From: an uncultured Prevotellaceae bacterium | GTDB lineage: Bacteria > Bacteroidota > Bacteroidia > Bacteroidales > Bacteroidaceae | NCBI GenBank assembly: GCA_946410305.1 | Contig: CAMJZV010000019.1 | Span: 1-60,563 of the forward strand | Length of the DNA stretch: 60,563 bases | Direction of reading: 5' to 3' | Part shown: piece after piece, positions 8,864-16,800 of the stretch | How the letters are laid out: each line of letters begins with the position of its first letter | Numbering within the stretch: the stretch's first letter is position 1 | Translations under genes and position numbers: made by a program | The notes under the pieces: model-generated | Told to the model about the DNA's origin: nothing | The model's database searches: none | What the model saw: the letters and a program-made list of their open reading frames with translations, nothing else

Positions 8864-10120
8864 TTATTTTGACCACTTCTCTATTCTGTTGAGTGCCTCG
8901 GCAGTTTTTTCATGACTGCCAAAAGCTGTGAAGCGAACGTAGCCCTCGCCAGCAGGACCGAATCCCACGCCAGGCGTACATACTACATTAGCTCCATATA
9001 GCAGGTTCTCAAAGAACCTCCAAGAGGAGGTCGGCGTCATGCCAACTTCCTTTTGGAAGCCTTCGGGAACACGCATCCAGATATAGGGAGCGTTCTCGCC
9101 GCCATAGCACTCAAAACCAAGCGAACGCAGGGTGGTGAGCATCTCCTTGGCATTCTGCATATAATAATTAATGGTGTCCTTGATCTGTACTTTTCCCTCG
9201 GGGGTATAAATAGCCTCAGCAGCACGCTGAGAGATATAGCTGGTGCCATTGAATTTAGTACACTGACGACGATACCATAGAGGATTCAGAGGAATGCGCT
9301 CACCTGTCAGTGTGGCTGCTGTGAGGTCTTTGGGCACAACAGTATAGCCACAACGGATGCCTGTAAAACCAGCAGTCTTTGAATACGAGTGGAACTCAAT
9401 GGCGCAACGACGTGCACCACGAATCTCGTAGATAGAGTGGGGGATGTTGTCATCCTGGATATAAGCCTGATAAGCAGCATCGTAGAAAATCAGCGTGTCG
9501 TTCTTGAGGGCGTAGTTCACCCACTTGCGCAGTTCCTCGCGAGTAATAACCATACCCGTTGGGTTGTTGGGGTAGCAGAGGTAGATAACATCCACGCGAC
9601 GGTCAGGGATTTGGGGAACGAAACCGTTTTCTGCATTACATGGCATATAGATGACGTTCGACCACTTGCCGTCTTCCACCGTTCCTGCGCGACCTATCAT
9701 GACATTTGAGTCAATATAGACGGGGTAGATGGGGTCGGTGACACCGATGGAATTGTCCCAACGGATGAGTTCCTGGATATTGCCCGTATCACTCTTGGCG
9801 CCGTCGTTGACAAAAATCTCATCGATATCGAGGTGGATACCACGTGGCAGGAAGTCATTCTTGAGAATGGCTTCGCGTAGGAAGTCATAGCCTTGTTCAG
9901 GACCGTAGCCATGGAATCCACTGGCAGTGCCCATCTCGTCGGCAGCCTTGTGCATGGCTTCTATCACAGCAGAACATAGGGGCTGTGTCACGTCACCGAT
10001 GCCCAGTGAGATGATATCGGCTTTGGGGTGCGTCACTTTGAAGGCGTTGACCTTCTTGGCAATATCTGCAAACAGATAGTTGTTTGGCAGCTTTAGAAAG
10101 TGTTCGTTAACTAATGCCAT
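8864..10120 (-). CDS. dapL: LL-diaminopimelate aminotransferase
   Basis: This PLP enzyme makes LL-diaminopimelate directly from tetrahydrodipicolinate and glutamate, bypassing the succinylase/acetylase steps of lysine and peptidoglycan synthesis. The 418-residue fold-type I aminotransferase starts MALVNEHFLKLPNNYLF and has the family's LGIGDVTQPL, NPNNPTGMV-type (CYPNNPTGM) and Schiff-base SYSKTAGFTGIRCG blocks. It follows dapF by 35 bases on the same strand. DapF uses the LL isomer DapL makes, so the two act in series. A terminator follows immediately. Confidence 0.95.
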   Translation of the reverse strand: MALVNEHFLKLPNNYLFADIAKKVNAFKVTHPKADIISLGIGDVTQPLCSAVIEAMHKAADEMGTASGFHGYGPEQGYDFLREAILKNDFLPRGIHLDIDEIFVNDGAKSDTGNIQELIRWDNSIGVTDPIYPVYIDSNVMIGRAGTVEDGKWSNVIYMPCNAENGFVPQIPDRRVDVIYLCYPNNPTGMVITREELRKWVNYALKNDTLIFYDAAYQAYIQDDNIPHSIYEIRGARRCAIEFHSYSKTAGFTGIRCGYTVVPKDLTAATLTGERIPLNPLWYRRQCTKFNGTSYISQRAAEAIYTPEGKVQIKDTINYYMQNAKEMLTTLRSLGFECYGGENAPYIWMRVPEGFQKEVGMTPTSSWRFFENLLYGANVVCTPGVGFGPAGEGYVRFTAFGSHEKTAEALNRIEKWSK

Positions 10121-10155
10121 ATTCTTCTTTTATATAGTTCTTAAAGTATCTTTCG

Positions 10156-10956
10156 TCATTCTATTTCGCCATCGAAAACGAACGCAGCAGGACCGGTCTT
10201 GTAGATATGGTTATCACTCTCGCGCCATTCTATGCTGAGTCTACCTCCGTCCATGATGATATTTGTTTTACGACTTGCCCTGCCAGTAAGAGCGGCAGCA
10301 ACGGCGGTGGCGCAGGCACCTGTACCGCAGGCTTGCGTAATACCACTGCCACGTTCCCAAACTCTTGTCCTGATACTTTCGTCAGCCTCAATGCGTGCAA
10401 ACTCAATGTTACAGCGCTGAGGGAATGCGGGGTGTTGTTCGAGGATACGGCCGGTCTCTCCCACCTGATCAACATCATCGGTAAAGATGACATAGTGGGG
10501 ATTGCCCATGGAGACAAATGTTCCTTTATCTAAACCTCTGGAGGCAATAAACTGTGTTGCATTCTCCAATATTGGCTCTCCCATATCCACAGTAACACTC
10601 TCCACAATACCTTTGTTCACATGAAGAAGTAGTATTTTGATGCCTGACAGTGTTAACAGACGGATCTCCGTTTTAGTAGTCAGTCCACGCTCATAGAGGT
10701 ATTTGCCAATACAACGACTGGCATTGCCACACATCATTGCTTCACTACCATCAGCATTGAAGATACGCATGGAGAAGTCGGCTTCAGGAATAGGTGACTT
10801 GTCAATGAGTACCAGTCCATCGGAACCGATGCCTTTATGACGATCACTCCAGCGAATGGCCGCCTGGACGGGGTCATCAACAGGATACTGCGCTACATTA
10901 ATATATATATAGTCGTTACCGCAGCCGTGCATCTTGGTGAAAGGAATCTTGCTCAT
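10156..10956 (-). CDS. dapF: Diaminopimelate epimerase
   Basis: It interconverts LL- and meso-diaminopimelate, the precursor of lysine and of the peptidoglycan cross-link. The 266 residues include both catalytic cysteines in their usual contexts, MCGNASRC and QACGTGACA, and the N-terminal [13 protein letters not shown] signature. It is the first gene of dapF-dapL, driven from a TATCTTTG box at 10986-10993. Confidence 0.95.
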   Translation of the reverse strand: MSKIPFTKMHGCGNDYIYINVAQYPVDDPVQAAIRWSDRHKGIGSDGLVLIDKSPIPEADFSMRIFNADGSEAMMCGNASRCIGKYLYERGLTTKTEIRLLTLSGIKILLLHVNKGIVESVTVDMGEPILENATQFIASRGLDKGTFVSMGNPHYVIFTDDVDQVGETGRILEQHPAFPQRCNIEFARIEADESIRTRVWERGSGITQACGTGACATAVAAALTGRASRKTNIIMDGGRLSIEWRESDNHIYKTGPAAFVFDGEIE

Positions 10957-10985
10957 CTTGCTATCCTTTTGTCATAAATCGGGCG

Positions 10986-10993
10986 CAAAGATA
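10986..10993 (-). promoter_or_regulatory. -7 box for dapF-dapL
   Basis: TATCTTTG followed by CG, about 30 bases upstream of the dapF start. Confidence 0.55.
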
Positions 10994-11124
10994 ATACAAA
11001 AAGTAAAATAATCAAAAGGGATTCCAACTTTTTGTATCTTCAAATCGATATATACTAACAAATTATCACAAATAGTTGGATTATTGTTAACAATTGAAAC
11101 AAATAATCCTATTTATCATACCAA

Positions 11125-11156
11125 GCCCCCTCTTCTATATACATGGAAGAGGGGGC
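11125..11156 (-). terminator. Hairpin after the amt-linked outer-membrane protein gene
   Basis: GCCCCCTCTTC (11125-11135) pairs perfectly with GAAGAGGGGGC (11146-11156). There is no clear T-run on the minus strand, so it may stabilise the mRNA end or terminate weakly. Confidence 0.55.
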
Positions 11157-11174
11157 AAGGAAACCTGGTGAAGA

Positions 11175-11885
11175 TTATGGTTGTAGCGTGAAACCCAGAA
11201 CCAGGTAAGACATCTGTGAACAGGGGTTGGCGACAACCTGTGCGAAGACGGGAACAGAGAAGGTGTCAGTAACCTTGATGTCCTTTGTGGCCTTCAGTGC
11301 GAGGTTGGTGACGGCAAAGCCGGTTGTACCGTACTGAACAGATTCTGTGGGGACGGAGCCAGCTGTAGCAGTCCATTCTACGCCAGAAAGTTTAAATGGG
11401 ACAGCGATTTCCATGTAACTGCTGTAAGCTCGCTTACCGTCCTCCTTATAGTCGTTGCCAGAGAAATTGGTGAACCACTGCAGCGAAGCAAAGCCGAAGT
11501 CATAGCCGATATTGGCCTCAAAGACGTGGTTCGTACCATGAACATCGTATTTGAAATAACGTCCATCTGGATCAAGACCACCCTGGTTAAACCAGTAGTC
11601 AGTGACACCGATGTTCAGACCACCGAGCGTATAGCTGAGTGTCAGGTCATATTCTTTCGTGTCTGCAGTACTGGCCAGTCCTACACTTCCCCATGCAGTC
11701 AGCGATAGTCCTTTGTAAGAAACGCCGAGTGTGGGCTGCAACGATACGTTGCCTAAGTTCTGGCCACGCCAGATATACTGATTTACTACGTCGGCACTGA
11801 TAGCCGTTTCAACACTCTCCTGTGCTGTAGCACACATTCCTGTAGCGATCATGATCGCCATTAAGACAACCTTTTTCATACTCAT
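11175..11885 (-). CDS. Outer-membrane beta-barrel protein linked to amt
   Basis: The 236-residue precursor has a signal peptide (VVLMAIMIATGMCATAQ). The mature part is a series of amphipathic alternating strands (AISADVVNQYIWRGQ, SLTAWGSVGLAS, FEANIGYDFGFASLQWF) ending in LVLGFTLQP, a typical outer-membrane barrel of the TorF/porin-like kind. It is 15 bases after amt in a glnK-amt-OMP unit. Inference: an outer-membrane channel or accessory factor induced with ammonium uptake under nitrogen limitation. No substrate can be assigned. Confidence 0.7.
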   Translation of the reverse strand: MSMKKVVLMAIMIATGMCATAQESVETAISADVVNQYIWRGQNLGNVSLQPTLGVSYKGLSLTAWGSVGLASTADTKEYDLTLSYTLGGLNIGVTDYWFNQGGLDPDGRYFKYDVHGTNHVFEANIGYDFGFASLQWFTNFSGNDYKEDGKRAYSSYMEIAVPFKLSGVEWTATAGSVPTESVQYGTTGFAVTNLALKATKDIKVTDTFSVPVFAQVVANPCSQMSYLVLGFTLQP

Positions 11886-11900
11886 TCCTTTCTTAATACA

Positions 11901-13154
11901 TTAGTTGTAACACATTTCTCCATGCTCATATACATCAAGACCTTCTTCCTCAATGCGCTTGTCGACACGCAGGCCATGCAGTTTCTTGATACCATAGAAC
12001 AAGACGATACCACATGCAGCAGCCCAGAGGTCGATGACGAGTACGCCGAAGCACTCTGCACCGAAGAAACCCCAGCCATAACCATAGAAGGCACCGTTAG
12101 TTGTTGATAGCAAACCTGTCATGATGGTTCCGAGGATACCACAAACGCCATGTACTGAAGAGGCACCAACAGGATCGTCGATATGAAGTTTATGGTCGAT
12201 AAATTCAATAGCATAGACCAATACGATACCACATACAAAACCGATGATGACTGCACCCAGAGGTGATACGAGGTCGCAACCAGCAGTGATACCTACCAAA
12301 CCTGCCAAAACGCCGTTCAGTGTGAGAGAGAGTGATGGTTTGCCATACTTGAACCAAGTGAGGAACATGGTAGCAGTACCACCAGCTACAGCAGCAAGGT
12401 TAGTGGTCAAGAATACGTGGCTGATAGCAACGCGGTTAACCTCACCAGAAGCAGCAAGCTGTGAACCGGGGTTGAAACCAAACCAGCCCAGCCAGAGGAT
12501 GAACACACCCAGAGAAGCCATAGCAAGGTTGTGACCAGGAATAGCACGGCTCTTGCCGTCTTCGTCATATTTGCCTACACGAGGACCCAGTGCCAACGCA
12601 CCAATCAGGGCCAGCACACCACCTACGCTGTGAACAATAGCAGAACCGGCAAAATCGTGGAACACATCTCCGAAGGTAGTCATCATAAAGCTGTCGGCAG
12701 CATCATTGCAGAGCCAGCCGCCGCCCCATGTCCAGTGACCTTCGATGGGATAGATGAACAGTGAAATGACAGCACTGTATATCAGATACATCGAGAACTT
12801 TGTACGCTCGGCCATGGCGCCACTGACGATAGTAGCAGAGGTAGCACAGAAGACCGTCTCGAAAATCAAGAATCCTTCAACGGGTAAATCACCTTTATAG
12901 AAAGAGAGGTCACCCCAGTTAGGCATGCCGATGAAGCCAGCTCCTTCGCTGCCAAACATAAAGCCAAAACCAAGGAAGAAGAACAAAAGAGAGCCGAACA
13001 TAAAGTCGACGAAGTTCTTCATCAGGATGTTTGCCGTATTCTTACTGCGGGTAAATCCTGCTTCACACAGCGCAAAACCTGGCTGCATCCAGAAAACCAA
13101 CATGGCTGCTAATAGCATCCATACGGTATCGAGTGAAAATCCTATTTCGTTCAT
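11901..13154 (-). CDS. amt: Ammonium transporter
   Basis: This inner-membrane Amt/Rh-family protein conducts NH4+/NH3. It has about 11 hydrophobic helices, the FWMQPGFALCEAGF start of helix 1, and the conserved pore histidine regions (FAGSAIVHSVGG, SSVHGVCGILGT). The frame is open to 13184, but the extra ten residues (MEGVRGRLII) are encoded by the palindromic element at 13163-13265, so the natural start is the ATG at 13154 (MNEIGFSLDTVW). GlnK upstream and the outer-membrane protein downstream form one unit. Confidence 0.92.
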   Translation of the reverse strand: MNEIGFSLDTVWMLLAAMLVFWMQPGFALCEAGFTRSKNTANILMKNFVDFMFGSLLFFFLGFGFMFGSEGAGFIGMPNWGDLSFYKGDLPVEGFLIFETVFCATSATIVSGAMAERTKFSMYLIYSAVISLFIYPIEGHWTWGGGWLCNDAADSFMMTTFGDVFHDFAGSAIVHSVGGVLALIGALALGPRVGKYDEDGKSRAIPGHNLAMASLGVFILWLGWFGFNPGSQLAASGEVNRVAISHVFLTTNLAAVAGGTATMFLTWFKYGKPSLSLTLNGVLAGLVGITAGCDLVSPLGAVIIGFVCGIVLVYAIEFIDHKLHIDDPVGASSVHGVCGILGTIMTGLLSTTNGAFYGYGWGFFGAECFGVLVIDLWAAACGIVLFYGIKKLHGLRVDKRIEEEGLDVYEHGEMCYN

Positions 13155-13162
13155 AATTATGA

Positions 13163-13265
13163 GCCTCCCCCTAACCCCCTCCAAAAAGAGGGGGAACCCG
13201 AACGGAGGTACGGGGTTTATATTTGTGTTTGGTCTCCCCCTCCCTTTGGAGGGGCCGGGGGAGGC
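13163..13265. repeat. Inverted palindromic pair between glnK and amt
   Basis: The left half (13163-13194, GCCTCCCCCTAACCCCCTCC...) and right half (13234-13265) are inverted copies of the family also found inside gltB. Here it is intergenic: it begins right after the glnK stop and ends just before the amt start, so it lies in the glnK-amt mRNA and could fold into a large hairpin there. Confidence 0.85.
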
Positions 13266-13266
13266 T

Positions 13267-13614
13267 TTACTTCTTGTCCCTCAGTACGGTATCACCGTTC
13301 TCGCCCGTACGTATAGAATAGGTATCGATGACGTCGCTGACAAAGATACGACCATCGCCGATTTCGCCTGTGTGGGCTACTCTCAGAATTACCTGCACGG
13401 TGGGATCGAGGAATATGTCACGACACACAATGGTGATGGCCACACGCTCGATGACATCCGTGCTATACTGTACGCCACGATAGATACGCTCCTGACGGCT
13501 CTGTCCGATGCCGTGTACGTCGTGGTACTCAAACCAGTCGATGTCGGAGGAGAGTAAGGCAGCCTTAACCTCTTCGAACTTGGTCTTTCGGATAATTGCT
13601 TCAATCTTTTTCAT
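13267..13614 (-). CDS. glnK: P-II nitrogen regulatory protein
   Basis: This small trimeric signal protein senses 2-oxoglutarate and ATP/ADP and binds the Amt channel. The 115 residues match P-II: MKKIEAIIRKTKFEEVKAAL at the start, a T-loop ending in ERIYRGVQYSTD with a tyrosine in the uridylylation position, and GEIGDGRIFVSDV near the C terminus. It leads the glnK-amt-OMP unit from a TAATTTTG box at 13671-13678 and is divergent from gltBD. Confidence 0.93.
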   Translation of the reverse strand: MKKIEAIIRKTKFEEVKAALLSSDIDWFEYHDVHGIGQSRQERIYRGVQYSTDVIERVAITIVCRDIFLDPTVQVILRVAHTGEIGDGRIFVSDVIDTYSIRTGENGDTVLRDKK

Positions 13615-13670
13615 ACCTTTTTACCTTTTGTTAATACTAACGTCACTGTGACTGTTTCTGAATTCGAGGG

Positions 13671-13678
13671 CAAAATTA
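13671..13678 (-). promoter_or_regulatory. -7 box for glnK-amt
   Basis: TAATTTTG matches TAnnTTTG, about 57 bases upstream of the glnK ATG. Confidence 0.5.
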
Positions 13679-13846
13679 CAATGATTCTTTGAGATGTCAA
13701 TACAATTATTCTGTCTTTCATTCTACTTTTTAGTTGCTTGTAACAGTTTGTAATGAATTGCGGATATTTTACTTACAAATTGTTACTTTTGCTCAAAATG
13801 TAGATAAATTGGTACGTAAAATGCTTTGTTATTCTGACAATATGTA

Positions 13847-13854
13847 TAATTTTG
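13847..13854 (+). promoter_or_regulatory. -7 box for gltBD
   Basis: TAATTTTG followed by CG, with TTTG at 13825-13828 as a -33 element. The ATG of gltB follows at 13897. The glnK and gltB promoters are divergent within 280 bases and may share nitrogen control; I recognise no operator. Confidence 0.6.
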
Positions 13855-13896
13855 CGCCCGATTTTGTAATATAAGAAGGTTTTTAGTTAGGATAAT

Positions 13897-16800
13897 ATGG
13901 AAAGAATAAAAAGGAAAGGACTCTACCAGAGTGACTACGAGCATGACGCTTGTGGTGTGGGAATGGTGGTAAATATCCACGGAGGAAAAAGTCATGAACT
14001 GGTGGACAATGCACTGAAGGTGCTTGAGAACATGGAACACCGTGGCGCCGAGACACGCGACAAGACCGGTGACGGTGCGGGTATCATGGTACAGATACCC
14101 CACGAGTTTATTCTGCTTCAGGGAATCCCTGTGCCCGAGAAAGGTAAGTATGGTACCGGACTGGTATTTCTGCCTAAAGACGAGAAGGCGCAGCAGGAGA
14201 TTCTGAGCGTGATGATCGAGGAGATTGAGCGCGAGAGTCTGACACTGATGCATCTGCGAACAGTGCCTACTAATCCTGAAGTTCTTGGTGCGGCTGCCCG
14301 CGAAGTGGAGCCTGACATCAAGCAGGTGTTCATAAAAAGCCTCACCCCCGACCCCTCTCCAAGGGGAGAGGGGAGTGATTACCTACATAGTAATGTGTCG
14401 GAGCTTGACCGTAAACTATATATAATAAGGAAAAGAATTGAGAATAGAGTTGCGGAATTAGCAAAAGCATCTACTCCCCTCTCCCCTTGGAGAGGGGCCG
14501 GGGGTGAGGCTTTCTACATCTGTTCTCTTTCCTCAAAGAATATTATCTACAAGGGCATGTTGACCAGCGGACAGTTGCGTCGCTACTTCCCAGACTTGTC
14601 GAACGACTACTTTACAAGCGGACTGGCACTGGTACACTCGCGCTTCTCTACGAATACTTTCCCCAAATGGAAGCTGGCACAGCCTTTCCGTCTGCTGGCC
14701 CACAACGGTGAGATTAACACCATTCGTGGTAACCGCGGTTGGATGAAGGCAAGAGAGAGTGTGCTGAGCAGTGAGGCTCTTGGCGATATCAAGGACCTGC
14801 GCCCGATTGTGCAGGACGGCATGAGTGATTCTGCCTCGCTCGACAATGTGTTCGAGTTCCTGATGATGAGTGGACTCTCGTTGCCACAGGCGATGGCGAT
14901 TCTGGTGCCTGAGAGTTTTAACGACAAGAACCCAATTTCTGAGGATCTGAAGGCATTCTACGAGTATCACTCTATCCTGATGGAGCCGTGGGACGGACCT
15001 GCTGCGCTGCTGTTCAGCGATGGACGTTATGCAGGTGGTATGCTGGACAGGAACGGTTTGCGCCCAAGCCGTTATACCATTACAAAGAGCGGTATGATGG
15101 TGGTAGCCTCTGAGGTTGGCGTCATGGACTTTGAGCCCGGCGACGTGGTTTCGAAGGGTCGTCTGCAGCCAGGAAAGATTCTGCTGATTGATACCCAGGA
15201 GGGTAAGATATACTACGACGGCGAGATAAAGGAGAAGTTGGCCAAGGCACATCCTTACCGTGAGTGGCTGAACGAGAACCGCGTACAGCTGGAGAAATTG
15301 AAGAGCGGACGTAAGGTGGACAACGGCGTGAGCGATCTCAACGCTAAGCTGGTGACCTTCGGATTTGGTCAGGAGGATATCGACAAGACAATCATCCCTA
15401 TGGCCACAGCTGGACAGGAACCTGTAGCTGCTATGGGTAACGACACACCACTAGCAGTCATCTCAGACCGTCCACAGGTGCTGTTCAACTACTTCCGTCA
15501 GCAGTTTGCACAGGTTACCAACCCTGCCATCGACCCCATCCGTGAGGAACTGGTGATGTCGTTGACAGAGTACATCGGCGCCGTAGGTACCAACATTCTG
15601 ACGCCAGATGCATCTAACTGTAAGATGGTGCGCCTGCCACAGCCTGTTTTGACCAACACACAACTTGATATACTTTGTAACATCCGCTACAAGGGATTCA
15701 ACACGAAGAAGTTGCCTATCCTCTTTGAGATGGCCAAGGGTGAGGAAGGCCTGCGCCAGGCGCTCGAGGATTTGTGTCATCAGGCTGAAGCCAGTGTAGA
15801 CGAGGGTGTTAACTACATCATCCTGAGCGACCGCGACCTGGACGAGACGCATGCCGCCATCCCATCGCTACTGGCCGTATCAGCCGTTCACCACTACCTG
15901 ATTAGCGTGGGTAAGCGTGTGCAGACAGCCCTGATTGTTGAGAGCGGTGAGATTCGCGAGGTGATGCACGCTGCCCTGCTACTGGGCTATGGTGCCAGCG
16001 CCCTGTGTCCATACATGACATTTGCTGTGCTCGACGATCTAGTGAAGAAACATAAGATTCAGGAGGAGTATGCTACTGCCGAGAAGAACTATATCAAAGC
16101 GGTGGACAAGGGCCTGAAGAAGATAATGAGTAAGATGGGTATATCTACCATCCGCTCTTATCGTGGTGCGAAAATCTTCGAGAGCATCGGACTGAGTGAA
16201 GACCTGCTGCATCGCTACTTCGGCACCGAAGTGAGCACCATCGGAGGTGTAGGCCTGAAGGAGATTGCCCGCGATGCCATTGCCTTGCGCAAGGAAAGCC
16301 TCACCCCCAGCCCCTCTCCAAAGGGCGAGGGGAGTGGTTACCTGCCCAACAACGGACAATTCTCATGGCGTAAGGATGGTATTAAGCATGCCTGGAACCC
16401 CGAGACGATTGCTAAGCTGCAAATCGCCTGCAGAACAGGCAACTATGAACTGTTTAAGGAGTGGGCTAGGTCAGTAGATGAAAAAGAATCTCCCATTTTC
16501 CTGCGTGATTTCCTTCGCTTCAAGAAAGTATCTACTCCCCTCTCCAATCGGAGAGGGGCTGGGGGTGAGGCTGAGGTTGAGCCCGTTGAGAGCATCGTTA
16601 AGCACTTCGTAACAGGTGCTATGAGTTTTGGCGCTTTGAGCATCGAGGCCCACGAGGCTTTGGCACTGGCCATGAACAAACTGGATGCCCGCAGTAACAC
16701 CGGTGAGGGTGGTGAGGATAATGCTCGCTATCACACAGAGGTTGATGGTGTTAGCCTGAGCTCAAAGACCAAACAGATTGCATCTGGGCGCTTTGGTGTA

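Noticed and set aside
13130..13184. Ten-residue N-terminal extension of Amt
   Set aside because: The extra residues come from the palindromic element. The ATG at 13154 starts the normal family sequence.
13615..13896. Riboswitch between glnK and gltB
   Set aside because: No recognisable glutamine or other riboswitch core was seen. Only two divergent promoter boxes are supported.
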